Source: JBFGFX01 sp965232455 (lineage in GTDB: Bacteria; Pseudomonadota; Gammaproteobacteria; Steroidobacterales; Woeseiaceae). From it: a stretch of DNA of 64,000 bases. The translations under genes were made by a program, and so were the position numbers. Of this stretch, positions 7,473 through 16,366 are shown one piece after another; positions within the stretch are counted from its first letter, which is position 1, and each line of letters starts with the position of its first letter. The notes beneath the pieces are model-generated. The model did no database searches. It had not been told where the DNA came from and saw only the letters and a list, made by a program, of their open reading frames with translations. Location: the NCBI GenBank assembly GCA_965232455.1, contig OZ246981.1:2294001-2358000 (forward strand), given 5' to 3'.

Positions 7473-8873
7473 TCATCGAGCCCCTTTACCCCACAAAACG
7501 ACCTCGGCGGTCTGCAGGATGATCACCAGGTCCCGAAGCAGGGTATGGTTCTTCACGTAATAGAGATCGTATTGCAACTTCTCTGCGGCATCTTCTTCCG
7601 ACGCGCCGTACGAATACCGCAATTGCGCCCACCCGGTGACTCCAGGTTTCACCGTGTGGCGCTCGGCGTAGTACGGGATAGACTCAGAAAGCTTATCAAC
7701 AAACTCGGGACGCTCGGGACGCGGCCCCACAATGCTCATTTGTCCGCGAAGAACGTTGAAAATCTGCGGCAGTTCGTCAAATCGCAGCGTCCGGATCAAT
7801 CGCCCAACCCGGGTGATACGCTCATCGTTCTCCGTAGCCCACACCGCTTTGCCATCGGCCTCCGCATCCACGACCATGCTGCGGAACTTCAGAACGCGAA
7901 ACGGGATGCCGTTGTGGCCAACACGCAGCTGCCGATACAGCACCGGGCTGCGCGCACCGTCCTCGATCTTGATCGCAAGGGCGATCAGAACCAGAACCGG
8001 CCAGAACACGATTAGCGCGATCGCGGAAACGACTATGTCCATCAGGCGCTTGATGGCCATACGTAGTCGCGACTTGCGGAAACCTTCGGAAAAAATAAGC
8101 CAGCCGGGACTGACGAGGTCGATGCGGATCTTGCCAGTCTCGCGTTCCAGGAATTCGATCAACTCGATCACCTCCACGCCACGCAGCCGACAATCCAGCA
8201 ACTCGCGAATTGGAAGGTTGCCGCGCCGATCGTCCATCGCGATGACGATCTCCTCCGCGCCGAGCTCGATCGCAAGTTCCGATAAGGAGCGATCGTTTGC
8301 CAACCGCAGGCACTGCCCGTGCGGGTCCGTGTCGCCCGGCGCCGGTACCTTGCCGACAATTTTGAAGCCGCGCCGGTCGGCACGCCTTCGGAGCGCCGAT
8401 ATGCTTGCCGCCCGCTCCCCTGCGCCGAAAATCAGCGTTTTCCGGCGGAAAATATTCTCATCGACATTGTTGACGAAATACAGCCTCACCAACAGAATAA
8501 GGACCGCCGCAACGGTCATCGCAACAGCCCAAAAACTGCTCGTAACGGCTAAAGACGGCACAACGTAGGAGACAGCCGCCAGCGCGAGTGAGCCCAGCAT
8601 CAAGCCAACGAGAACGCGGGCAGAGACTTCCCTGTAATTGATCCGTTGGTGAAATTGGTAGAGGCCAACCGCAAGCAGACTGAGCAATACAACAAGCGAC
8701 ACGCTGAACGCGCGCGGAATAAGCGGTCCCAATACCTCTTCGCATCGCTCGAGGTCGCCCTCAAACAGGATTAGCGCGGCAATGTAGACCGAGGTATACA
8801 GGGCCAGAGCTTCCACCATCGCAAGCAGAAGCAGCGGAGCGGGAATCCTGTTCGTTAGTGACCGTGTGGCCAT
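7473..8873 (-). CDS. EpsB-type PEP-CTERM-associated sugar transferase
   Basis: A 466-residue polyprenyl-phosphate glycosyl-1-phosphate transferase of the exosortase-associated type. The N-terminal membrane segments are followed by a Rossmann-like middle domain and a C-terminal bacterial sugar transferase domain: a re-entrant helix (IKRLMDIVVSAIALIVFWPV), VLKFRSM, LRFDELPQIFNVLRGQMSIV, GPRPE, and PGVTGWAQLRY. It would attach the first sugar phosphate to undecaprenyl phosphate on the inner membrane, starting repeat-unit synthesis. ATG 8873 is preferred over an upstream TTG at 8894. It is divergent from wecB and followed closely by prsK. A second, short initiating transferase lies at 21627. Confidence 0.9.
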   Translation of the reverse strand: MATRSLTNRIPAPLLLLAMVEALALYTSVYIAALILFEGDLERCEEVLGPLIPRAFSVSLVVLLSLLAVGLYQFHQRINYREVSARVLVGLMLGSLALAAVSYVVPSLAVTSSFWAVAMTVAAVLILLVRLYFVNNVDENIFRRKTLIFGAGERAASISALRRRADRRGFKIVGKVPAPGDTDPHGQCLRLANDRSLSELAIELGAEEIVIAMDDRRGNLPIRELLDCRLRGVEVIELIEFLERETGKIRIDLVSPGWLIFSEGFRKSRLRMAIKRLMDIVVSAIALIVFWPVLVLIALAIKIEDGARSPVLYRQLRVGHNGIPFRVLKFRSMVVDAEADGKAVWATENDERITRVGRLIRTLRFDELPQIFNVLRGQMSIVGPRPERPEFVDKLSESIPYYAERHTVKPGVTGWAQLRYSYGASEEDAAEKLQYDLYYVKNHTLLRDLVIILQTAEVVLWGKGAR

Positions 8874-9199
8874 GCCTTGCCTTTTAAACTGCAACGTACG
8901 CGAACGTTCGGCGACTTGCGCGCGAGGACGTTATGGTAGCGAAGATAACGCACATCTATTGTGACAGGGCTCTCCCCGTCAGCCGTGAATTCAATTGCCC
9001 ACCAATAGCCCACCGCAGGCCATCGAAAATATATTTTTCTTTTTTTTCATATAGTTATACTAATATTGGACAACAAACTTCATTGATTCGTTACATTCTA
9101 CTGTATTTTAGACCATTTCTACGATGCGAGAGAAAGTGTGTATCGCCTGACACTGAACGACTAGACTTCACGCAAATCCGTTGATCGAATACGCCGAGC
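8874..9199. other. Divergent intergenic region with a strongly A+T-rich core
   Basis: This separates the sugar transferase (minus) from wecB (plus) and must hold both promoters. Positions about 9020-9120 are very A+T rich, with a run of T and 'ATATAGTTATACTAATATT', unlike the rest of the locus. No sigma-54 element is visible. An AT-rich core suggests nucleoid-protein (H-NS/IHF-like) binding, which is inference. Confidence 0.45.
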
Positions 9200-10306
9200 A
9201 TGCCCAGAAAAGCCATCCATCTGATTGCAGCCGCGCGACCCAATTTCATGAAGGTCGCACCGCTCTACCATGCGCTCAAGAACACCGATTGGGCCGCCCC
9301 GGTCCTCGTCCACACCGGCCAGCACTACGACCGCAATATGTCGGACGCGATTCTCGAGGACTTGAAAGTACCCGCCCCCGATTTTCATTTGGGCGTCGGC
9401 AGTGGGTCTCACGCCGAGCAAACGGGGGGCGTGATGATCGCCTACGAGAAAGTCTGTATGGCTAACCGCCCCGACTGGACAGTGGTCGTTGGTGACGTCA
9501 ACTCCACAGCCGCGTCAGCGATGGTCTGCACCAAACTGTGGATTCCGGTCGTTCATCTGGAGGCGGGGCTCCGCAGCGGCGATCGCAGCATGCCGGAAGA
9601 AATAAACCGGCTCGTCACCGACGCGATTGCGGATGTACTGTGGACGCCGTCCGAGGATGCCGACGAAAACCTGCTTGCCGAAGGTGTGGAGCCAGACAAG
9701 ATCGACCGTATCGGCAATATGATGATCGATTCGTTCGAGATGTTGCGAAGCACGATTGAAACGTCCAGTGCACAGGCTGAACTTGGACTCGAAACCGGCG
9801 AGTACGCATTGGTTACGCTACATCGACCGTCCAACGTCGACACCGCCGAGTCTCTGACACCCATCGTCGAGGCGTTGGCCGAGGCCGCGAGTCAGTTGAC
9901 CGTCGTCTTCGTTGCGCATCCGCGTACCATCAAGGGACTCGAAGCATTCGGACTGAAGAACCGCCTGACCGCGTCAGCCAATATCAAACTTCTGGAACCG
10001 CTTCCCTACGTCCGGTTCATGAACATCGTCACCGGTGCTCGACTGGTAATTACGGATTCCGGCGGACTCCAGGAAGAAACGACCTATCTCGGCATTCCCT
10101 GCCTCACGCTGCGGGAAAATACCGAGCGGCCGGTCACGGTCACGATGGGAACGAACAAGCTGGTTGACGCCGCAAGCCTTGCGCAAAACCTGACCGGGGT
10201 TATCAGCGGTAACTGGCCGGCCGGGCAGCGTCCGCCGCTTTGGGATGGCAAGACCGCAGAACGTGCCGTGGCCTGTCTCGAACGCCGAACTCGTCAACGA
10301 TGTTAG
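9200..10306 (+). CDS. wecB: UDP-N-acetylglucosamine 2-epimerase (non-hydrolysing)
   Basis: A 368-residue cytoplasmic enzyme interconverting UDP-GlcNAc and UDP-ManNAc. It has the GT-B-like epimerase fold signatures AARPNFMKVAPLYHAL, VHTGQHYDRNMSD, GDVNSTAAS, HLEAGLRSGDRSMPEEINR, TLHRPSNVD and TDSGGLQEET. ATG 9200 begins just before the first beta strand, as in the family. It is first in a small plus-strand unit with the VanZ-like gene overlapping its end. It differs clearly from the WbpI-like epimerase at 60230 and is likely the classical WecB type. A decayed piece of a second copy is found at 1790-1893. Confidence 0.92.
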   Translation: MPRKAIHLIAAARPNFMKVAPLYHALKNTDWAAPVLVHTGQHYDRNMSDAILEDLKVPAPDFHLGVGSGSHAEQTGGVMIAYEKVCMANRPDWTVVVGDVNSTAASAMVCTKLWIPVVHLEAGLRSGDRSMPEEINRLVTDAIADVLWTPSEDADENLLAEGVEPDKIDRIGNMMIDSFEMLRSTIETSSAQAELGLETGEYALVTLHRPSNVDTAESLTPIVEALAEAASQLTVVFVAHPRTIKGLEAFGLKNRLTASANIKLLEPLPYVRFMNIVTGARLVITDSGGLQEETTYLGIPCLTLRENTERPVTVTMGTNKLVDAASLAQNLTGVISGNWPAGQRPPLWDGKTAERAVACLERRTRQRC

Positions 10307-10718
10307 TCGTAACTCCGTCCCAGTCCGACTGAAGCGGTTTATCGTGCTGCTGAACTACCGATGGCTGCTGACTGGTATTTTTCTGACGTTGCTCGTTATT
10401 GTATCCATTACGCCCACGCAAAGCCGAACCGACGATTCGGCATTCAGCTGGCTAGTCATGGCCACTCCGATGCCCCTGCAAAAATTTCTGCATGTCGCTA
10501 TGTACGCCACTCTCACTTTCCTAGTTATCTGGGCGATGGAGAGCGTACAGTCGCGCCTGACGAAACACCTGGTCGCACCGCTTGTGGCAATCGCAATCGG
10601 TGCGTTGCTCGAGTGGTCCCAGACCAGGATACCGGGCCGGTTTGGGACACTTCTGGACGTGCTGCTGAACGGAGTCGGTGCAATCCTCGGTGCGGTGGCG
10701 GCGTTGTTGTTTCTGTAG
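10245..10718 (+). CDS. VanZ-like membrane protein
   Basis: Up to 157 residues with about four hydrophobic segments: 'WLLTGIFLTLLVIVSI', the segment around HVAMYATLTFLVIWAM, 'LVAPLVAIAIGALLEW' and the C-terminal 'VLLNGVGAILGAVAALLFL'. The pattern 'KFLHVAMYATLTF...EWSQTRIPGR...DVLLNGVGAILG' is that of VanZ-like proteins, which recur in exosortase/EPS loci with unknown biochemical role. ATG 10245 overlaps wecB by 62 bases. A later start near the first membrane segment (GTG at about 10344) would remove the overlap, so the N-terminus is uncertain. A strong terminator follows ten bases after the stop. Confidence 0.75.
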   Translation: MARPQNVPWPVSNAELVNDVSRNSVPVRLKRFIVLLNYRWLLTGIFLTLLVIVSITPTQSRTDDSAFSWLVMATPMPLQKFLHVAMYATLTFLVIWAMESVQSRLTKHLVAPLVAIAIGALLEWSQTRIPGRFGTLLDVLLNGVGAILGAVAALLFL

Positions 10719-10727
10719 CGAATGCAC

Positions 10728-10751
10728 ACCGGCCGCTTGCCGGTTTTTTTT
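10728..10751 (+). terminator. Intrinsic terminator after wecB-vanZ
   Basis: ACCGGC-CGCTT-GCCGGT forms a perfect six-pair stem followed directly by eight T. It lies 10 bases after the VanZ-like stop codon and isolates the sigma-54-driven PEP-CTERM gene from the wecB unit. Confidence 0.92.
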
Positions 10752-10777
10752 ACAGTCCCCGGTTCGATCACGTAAGT

Positions 10778-10792
10778 TGAGTTCTTAACTCA
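10778..10792. promoter_or_regulatory. Palindrome upstream of the sigma-54 promoter
   Basis: TGAGTT-CTT-AACTCA is a perfect 6-bp inverted repeat with a 3-base spacer, ending 24 bases before the -24 element. It is a candidate activator or IHF-adjacent site; the spacing is shorter than usual for an enhancer. Whether PrsR binds it is unknown. Confidence 0.4.
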
Positions 10793-10815
10793 TTGTTTGT
10801 TATTGTTTTTTAATG

Positions 10816-10832
10816 TTGGCACGAAGATTGCT
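10816..10832 (+). promoter_or_regulatory. Sigma-54 promoter of the PEP-CTERM gene
   Basis: TTGGCACGAAGATTGCT is a full match to TGGCAC-N5-TTGCW, with GG and GC ten bases apart. It lies 54 bases before ATG 10886. Transcription would start around 10843, giving a short leader. PEP-CTERM genes in other species are known to be RpoN-dependent through PrsK/PrsR. Confidence 0.85.
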
Positions 10833-10885
10833 GAATAGTCGCTTACTAGGGTCAACCGACGAGTAAAAACATGGAAGTTCGAACG

Positions 10886-11530
10886 ATGAAACAAAGGATT
10901 GTAAGCGCTCTGGCATGTGTGGGCCTCGGGCTGGCGGCGGCGGGACCAGCAAACGCCATTCCGGTTAGCTACGAGATCGGCAACTACAGCTCGGGTGGCT
11001 ACTCCGCAAGCTTCCTCCACGGCGCAACCGGTTGCGATGGCACGACGGGGATCGGTGGACGCCCCTTGTACATGTGCGGTGATCCGATACTACCGATCAC
11101 CGGCACCATCACGGGTAATGTCATCGGCGGATTTCTCGCCATCACCGGTGGCTCGCTGACGATCGGTGGATCGTCTTACGGTATCACCCAATTCGGTTTC
11201 CTACCCAATGTGCTTGGCGCGATCGGCACCGAAGCCATAGGGGGCTTCGGAATCGAGGATCATGGATATTTTATTTTCGAGCACCTCGTTACGGGCAGTG
11301 GAGGCCCGAACTTTTTCAACGGCGACGAATTTATCCTGTGGGGACAGAACATCGCTGCGTACAAGTGCGCCTGGGACGAAGACGAGTGTTACCTTGGACC
11401 TCGGTGGGGTATCGACCTCTACGGCAAACGCGTTGCCGTACCCGAACCCGGCACACTTGCTTTGTTTGGGCTTGGCTTGTTGGCAATCGCGGGCATGCGC
11501 CGGCGCAGGACGGTCCGCGCCAACACTTGA
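10886..11530 (+). CDS. PEP-CTERM sorting domain protein
   Basis: A 214-residue exported substrate of the exosortase pathway. The signal peptide is MKQRIVSALACVGLGLAAAG-PANA. A Gly-rich beta-type body with little recognisable homology follows. The C-terminal sorting signal has VPEPGT at 185-190, a hydrophobic segment (LALFGLGLLAIAGM) and a basic tail (RRRR). Cleavage near PEP and transfer to the envelope or matrix by exosortase is known for the family. ATG 10886 is preferred since GGAAG lies 8 bases upstream; ATG 10871 would add five residues. It is a single-gene unit between a terminator and its own terminator, driven by a sigma-54 site. Confidence 0.93.
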   Translation: MKQRIVSALACVGLGLAAAGPANAIPVSYEIGNYSSGGYSASFLHGATGCDGTTGIGGRPLYMCGDPILPITGTITGNVIGGFLAITGGSLTIGGSSYGITQFGFLPNVLGAIGTEAIGGFGIEDHGYFIFEHLVTGSGGPNFFNGDEFILWGQNIAAYKCAWDEDECYLGPRWGIDLYGKRVAVPEPGTLALFGLGLLAIAGMRRRRTVRANT

Positions 11531-11555
11531 TTCAGCGACCTCGTTAGCTAAAAAG

Positions 11556-11582
11556 CCGCGGCAACCTGTCGCGGTTTTTTTT
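11556..11582 (+). terminator. Intrinsic terminator after the PEP-CTERM gene
   Basis: CCGCG...CGCGG (nine-base loop) followed by eight T, 25 bases after the stop codon. It also separates the gene from convergent manB. Confidence 0.85.
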
Positions 11583-11669
11583 GTGGTCTCCCGCCGTGTA
11601 GGTGAGTCCTTCCGCGCAAGCTGTGCTCCCACGAGCTGTGGCATTGGACAGGCTCCTGAGACGCTGTCA

Positions 11670-13022
11670 TCAAGACTCCAGGATTGCGAGGACTTCCGCC
11701 GTCTTGATTTCCATCAGCGCCCGATCTCCGCGGCTCTCCACGTTCAGCCTAACGACCGGTTCCGTGTTGGACATGCGAACATTGAAGCGCCAGTCACCGA
11801 AATCGAAACTGTACCCGTCCGTGTCGTCTACGCTAATCGCGTCACTCGCGTATTCGACGTGCAGCTTGTCCAGTGTCGCGGCGGCGTCCGCGACCTGCCG
11901 ATTGATCTCGCCGCTGGCAGGAAAGGCCGCGATGCGCTCGCCGACCAGTTCAGACAGTGGCTTGCCGGTTTGGCACAGCAGCTCAGCCACCAGAAGCCAC
12001 GGGATCATGCCGCTATCGGCGTAGGAGAACGCTCGAAAATAGTGGTGGGCACTCATCTCGCCGCCGTAAACGGCGTCTACCGCACGCATGGTTTCCTTGA
12101 TGAACGAGTGTCCGGACTTACTCTGGACCGCCTCACCGCCCGCTGAGTGCACGATGTCCAGCGTATTCCAGGTAAGCCGCGGATCATGCACGATTTTCGC
12201 GCCCGGGTTGTGTTGCAACACACTCTCCGCAAGCAGTCCGACGATGTAATACCCCTCGATGAAGCCGCCGGTCTCGTCGAACAGGAAACAGCGATCGAAA
12301 TCGCCGTCCCAGGCGATACCCAGATCAGCGCCGTTCGCTTTGACGGCATCGGCCGTGACCGCGCGATTCTCCGGCAGCAGAGGATTCGGTATGCCGTTGG
12401 GGAACTTGCCGTCCGGCTCGTGGTGAATTTTGATGAACTCGAAAGGCAGATGTTTCTCCAGCCCGTCGATCGCCATGCCCGCCGTGCCGTTTCCGGCATT
12501 CACCACCAGCCTTAGCGGTTTGAGCCTGCCTACGTCCACATAGCTCAGCATGTGCTGGATGTAGTCGTCGAAAATCCGAGTTCGCCAGCGGCTGCCGTGG
12601 TCGTTATTCGCTTTGCGTTCGTCGCGTTCGGCAATCGCTTTTATGTCCGAAAGCCCGGTATCGGCACTGATGGGTTTCGCGTCTTCGCGCACGAGCTTGA
12701 GACCGTTGTAGTCGGCGGGATTGTGGCTCGCGGTGACCATGATACCGCCGTCGGCGCCGAGGTGTGCTGTCGCAAAATACACCATCTCGGTGCCGCACAA
12801 ACCGATGTCGAGCACCTCGACGCCGGCCTCAAGGAGACCGATCGCAACGGAATCCGAAAGTTCGGCGCTTGACAGACGCATGTCCCGGCCGATAACCATG
12901 CGGTGCGCCCCCAGGTATTCGGCCGTCGCGTTGCCGATCCGGTAGGCGACATCGTCGTTGAGTTGGACGGGTATCTGTCCGCGAACGTCGTAAGCTTTGA
13001 AACAATCGATCTTGATAGGCAT
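11670..13022 (-). CDS. manB: Phosphomannomutase/phosphoglucomutase
   Basis: A 450-residue alpha-D-phosphohexomutase that converts mannose-6-phosphate to mannose-1-phosphate (AlgC-type enzymes also act on glucose phosphates). It has the catalytic phosphoserine loop TASHNPADYNG (Ser99), the Mg loop WDGDFDRC and the sugar loop GGEMSAHHYF. The phosphate-binding loop near the C-terminus is 'RMSNTEPVVRLNVESR'. Length and start (ATG 13022, just before 'FKAYDVRG') are normal. With the downstream-acting ManC it provides GDP-mannose for the polysaccharide. It heads toward the PEP-CTERM gene convergently. A 368-base gap separates it from manC on the same strand. Confidence 0.93.
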   Translation of the reverse strand: MPIKIDCFKAYDVRGQIPVQLNDDVAYRIGNATAEYLGAHRMVIGRDMRLSSAELSDSVAIGLLEAGVEVLDIGLCGTEMVYFATAHLGADGGIMVTASHNPADYNGLKLVREDAKPISADTGLSDIKAIAERDERKANNDHGSRWRTRIFDDYIQHMLSYVDVGRLKPLRLVVNAGNGTAGMAIDGLEKHLPFEFIKIHHEPDGKFPNGIPNPLLPENRAVTADAVKANGADLGIAWDGDFDRCFLFDETGGFIEGYYIVGLLAESVLQHNPGAKIVHDPRLTWNTLDIVHSAGGEAVQSKSGHSFIKETMRAVDAVYGGEMSAHHYFRAFSYADSGMIPWLLVAELLCQTGKPLSELVGERIAAFPASGEINRQVADAAATLDKLHVEYASDAISVDDTDGYSFDFGDWRFNVRMSNTEPVVRLNVESRGDRALMEIKTAEVLAILES

Positions 13023-13390
13023 TCGTGTCCGTCCTTGGCGGTTGTCTTTGCCGCATTCTCGCTAAAACCCGTGGGATGAGCGCGGCGTCCATAGTGGCAC
13101 CCGGCAAGCGGCGATGCAATGTTTGGTCCGTTCACACCAGTTACGCCTACGCGCAGCCTAGCGACATTGTGAACCAACGGCAACGCTGAGTTGACTTCAC
13201 GGGCAGCGGCGGCTGCTCGTCATGGACCACAATTGGCAATCCAGCCGTGCGCCAAAAAATCCCGAACGAATACTTGGACAGGACACCGATGTCCGGAAAG
13301 CCGTCGTGCACGCGCCGGTCCACAAACCATTCCGGGGACTCTACTCTGGCAACACCGCACCGTGTTGACTGAGGCTTCTTTGAAACGCTG
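13023..13390. other. Gap between manC and manB
   Basis: No frame shows protein family features. It separates two genes read on the minus strand and may hold a manB promoter. I see no hairpin or repeat of note. Confidence 0.45.
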
Positions 13391-14827
13391 CTAGCTATTG
13401 GTCCCTGCCCGCCCATAGTTGTCTTCCAAACGCACGATATCGTCCTCGCCCAGATAGTCGCCGCACTGGACTTCGATGATGTGCACGGGCTCATCGCCCG
13501 GATTTTCGATACGGTGGACAGCACCAATCGGGATGTAGGTCGACTCGTTGACGGTGAGATCAAAAACCTTGTCATCGAGGGTAATTCTCGCCGTGCCACG
13601 CACAACCACCCAGTGTTCCGCTCGCCGTGCGTGCTTCTGCAAGGACAGAACAGCACCCGGACTGACGATCAGGCGCTTGACCTGGAAACCGTCGTCGCTG
13701 TCGATCGAATCGTAGCTCCCCCACGGACGGAATACCTGACGATGCAGTTTAGGTTCTTCGCGATTCATTCGGGCCATCTCCTCAACCAGTTTCTTCACGT
13801 CCTGGCTGCGACCACGGCGCGTCACCAGCACACAGTCCTTGTCTTCGACTATCACCAGATTCTTGACACCGACGGCCGTTACCAGGCGGCTCTTGCCGCT
13901 AATGAAGCTCCCCTCGCAGTCGATGGCGATGACGTCGCCGCTGACCGCGTTGCCGTCCTCGTCCTGCTCACTAACGTCGTGCAGCGCAGACCAGGAACCG
14001 ACGTCGCTCCAACCGGCAACCAACGGCACCATGTCGCCGCGATCGGTCAACTCCATAACCGCGTAGTCGATGGAATCCGAGGGGCTCTTGCTGAAGGCTT
14101 CGGCGTCCGGACGGACAAAATCCCTGTCCGTTTCGGCCTTCTCTATGCTTTGCTCGCACATGGCCAGGATATCCGGTGCGTACTTCCCCAGTTCCTCGAG
14201 ATAAACATCGGCGCGCATCAAAAAAATGCCGGCATTCCAAAAAAACCGGTTAGTTTCCAACAGGTTGACCGCAGTCTTTTTGTCCGGTTTTTCGACGAAC
14301 GAATCGATGGGCGCAACGACCAACGAACGAGCATCCGATTCTATGTAGCCGTACCCGGTTGCGGCATAGGTCGGCACCACCCCGAAACAGACGAGCCGGC
14401 CGCTTTCGGCCGAGGCCGTCCCCGCTTCGACGGTTTCGATGAATTTCTCGACGTCGGCGATGACGTGGTCAGCCGGCATAATGAGCAACAACGGTGAGCC
14501 GTCCTTCTCATCAGCGGCATCGAGGGCCAGAAGTGCCGCGAGCGCAGCAGCAGGCGCGGTATTCCGACCGACGGGCTCAAGAACGATTTTCGCTGGAGTA
14601 TCAATATCCCGCAGCTGCTCCGCGACGAGAAACCGATGCGCGTCGTTGCATACGGCAATCACTTCATCTGCCATCCCTTCCCGGCCACGAACGCGCAGCG
14701 CAGTGTCCTGGAGCATGGTGTGTTCACCTGCCAGCGGCAGGAATTGCTTCGGATAACCCGATCGGGACGCAGGCCAGAGCCGCGTGCCGGAGCCGCCAGA
14801 TAACACAACCGGTTGAATAACTGCCAT
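13391..14827 (-). CDS. manC: Mannose-1-phosphate guanylyltransferase / mannose-6-phosphate isomerase
   Basis: A 478-residue bifunctional type II enzyme that makes GDP-mannose from mannose-1-phosphate, with a C-terminal isomerase domain. The nucleotidyltransferase signature is LSGGSGTRLWPASRSGYPKQ near the N-terminus. The C-terminal cupin has PWGSYDSID, 'GAVLSLQKHARRAEHWVVV' and 'YIPIGAVHRIENPGDEPVHI'. ATG 14827 is chosen over an upstream TTG at 14851 because the family starts a few residues before 'VLSGGSGTRLWP'. It lies in the minus-strand nucleotide-sugar block between ugd and manB. Confidence 0.95.
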   Translation of the reverse strand: MAVIQPVVLSGGSGTRLWPASRSGYPKQFLPLAGEHTMLQDTALRVRGREGMADEVIAVCNDAHRFLVAEQLRDIDTPAKIVLEPVGRNTAPAAALAALLALDAADEKDGSPLLLIMPADHVIADVEKFIETVEAGTASAESGRLVCFGVVPTYAATGYGYIESDARSLVVAPIDSFVEKPDKKTAVNLLETNRFFWNAGIFLMRADVYLEELGKYAPDILAMCEQSIEKAETDRDFVRPDAEAFSKSPSDSIDYAVMELTDRGDMVPLVAGWSDVGSWSALHDVSEQDEDGNAVSGDVIAIDCEGSFISGKSRLVTAVGVKNLVIVEDKDCVLVTRRGRSQDVKKLVEEMARMNREEPKLHRQVFRPWGSYDSIDSDDGFQVKRLIVSPGAVLSLQKHARRAEHWVVVRGTARITLDDKVFDLTVNESTYIPIGAVHRIENPGDEPVHIIEVQCGDYLGEDDIVRLEDNYGRAGTNS

Positions 14828-14922
14828 GACTCTCGAATTCCGTGATCTCAAAGATTCGTCAAAATTAGTCGACGGTCCCCAACTTTAAGCTATCGACCAC
14901 AGGACCGCCGCGGACCTGGTTC

Positions 14923-16260
14923 TCATTTAGGGTCCGAATTGCCGCGACCCATCGCGTAATAGGTAATCCCAAGCGTCGAGAGCATGGCGGGATCGTAGAG
15001 ATTTCGGCCGTCGAAAATCACCGGGTCGGCCAAGGCCTGTATCACGGCCTGGAAATCCGGGCTGCGAAATTCCTGCCACTCGGTCACGATCACCAAGGCG
15101 TCGGAACCCTCGAGCGCCGCCTGCGCCGAGTCGCACAGCTCAAACCCGTCCTGCGCCGCATACAGGCGTCTCGCCTCGTCCATCGCCTCGGGGTCGTAGG
15201 CACGAACGGTGGCGCCGGCGTCCCAGAGCAGCTCCATCAGGACGCGACTGGATGCCTCCCGCATGTCGTCGGTTTTCGGTTTGAAGGACAAACCCCAAAC
15301 GGCAAGGGTCTTGCCCTCCAGGTCGCCGCCGTAGTGCGCAGCCACCTTCTCGAAAAGGCGGCGTTTCTGCCGTTCGTTCACGTCTTCGACGGCATTCAAC
15401 AAGACGGCCGGATAGCCCAGCTCTGATGCCGAGTGCGCCAGCGCACGAACGTCTTTGGGGAAGCACGAACCTCCGTAGCCGGCACCCGGGTAGATGAAGT
15501 GATAGCCGATACGTGGATCCGAACCGATGCCGACGCGCACTTTCTCGATGTCCGCGCCACAGCGCTCCGCGATATTCGCGAGTTCGTTCATGAAGCTGAT
15601 TTTTGCCGCCAGCATCGCGTTAGCCGCGTATTTGGTCAGTTCTGCCGAGCGGACATCCATCGTGATCAGCCGATCGTGGTTCCTGTTAAAGGGTTCGTAC
15701 AGCGCTTTCAATAGTTCGGAGGTACGCGGATTGTCGGTACCCACGACAATTCGGTCCGGCTTCATGAAATCGCTGATGGCCGCACCCTCTTTGAGGAATT
15801 CGGGGTTGGACACGACGTCGAATTCCAGTGCCGTGGCACGATCCGCCAACGCGCCGCGTACGGTGTCCCCAACTTTGTCCGCCGTTCCGACCGGCACGGT
15901 GGACTTGTCAACGATGATCCGATAATCCTGCATATGCTCGCCGATCGATTGCGCGACCGCAACAACGTGCTGCAAATCGGCGGAGCCGTCTTCGTCCGGC
16001 GGAGTACCGACGGCAATAAACTGGAAAAGCCCGTGGTCGACGCCTTTTTGCATGTCGGTCGTGAATTCGAGCCGCCCCGCGTCCATGTTGCGCTTGAGGT
16101 AGTCTTCGAGGCCAGGCTCGTATATCGGCACTTCGCCGGACTGCAAACGCCCGATCTTTTCCGCGTCGATATCGACACAGATCACATGATTGCCCATCTC
16201 GGCCATACAGGCGCCGGTCACCAAGCCGACGTAGCCGGATCCAAAAATAGTCAGATGCAT
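14923..16260 (-). CDS. ugd: UDP-glucose 6-dehydrogenase family protein
   Basis: A 445-residue NAD-dependent dehydrogenase that oxidises a nucleotide hexose twice to the uronic acid. It has the Rossmann motif IFGSGYVGLVTGACMAEMG, the middle 'KSTVPVGTADKV' and 'SNPEFLKEGAA', and the catalytic-Cys motif GYGGSCFPKD (Cys266). The C-terminal UDP-binding domain has 'GLSFKPKTDDMREASS'. It looks like the UDP-glucose type rather than the WbpA/WecC (UDP-GlcNAc/ManNAc) type, so it probably supplies UDP-glucuronate. Substrate cannot be proved from sequence; GDP-mannose is less likely. It sits between the WbpM-like dehydratase and manC. Confidence 0.92.
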   Translation of the reverse strand: MHLTIFGSGYVGLVTGACMAEMGNHVICVDIDAEKIGRLQSGEVPIYEPGLEDYLKRNMDAGRLEFTTDMQKGVDHGLFQFIAVGTPPDEDGSADLQHVVAVAQSIGEHMQDYRIIVDKSTVPVGTADKVGDTVRGALADRATALEFDVVSNPEFLKEGAAISDFMKPDRIVVGTDNPRTSELLKALYEPFNRNHDRLITMDVRSAELTKYAANAMLAAKISFMNELANIAERCGADIEKVRVGIGSDPRIGYHFIYPGAGYGGSCFPKDVRALAHSASELGYPAVLLNAVEDVNERQKRRLFEKVAAHYGGDLEGKTLAVWGLSFKPKTDDMREASSRVLMELLWDAGATVRAYDPEAMDEARRLYAAQDGFELCDSAQAALEGSDALVIVTEWQEFRSPDFQAVIQALADPVIFDGRNLYDPAMLSTLGITYYAMGRGNSDPK

Positions 16261-16366
16261 AGATCGCCCTTACAAATACGAATTAAGCGGCCGAATTATA
16301 CAGGGAGATATTGCAGTTCCGTGTGACGGACGGCAGATGCTGGACCAGATCTCTCAGGCTGAGCGC

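Noticed and set aside
11262..12146. Long (294-codon) plus-strand frame overlapping the PEP-CTERM and manB genes
   Set aside because: It is out of frame with the PEP-CTERM gene and antisense to manB; both overlapped genes are unambiguous.
13481..14497. 338-codon plus-strand frame opposite manC
   Set aside because: Antisense shadow of manC with His/Arg-rich low-information sequence; common in G+C-rich genes.
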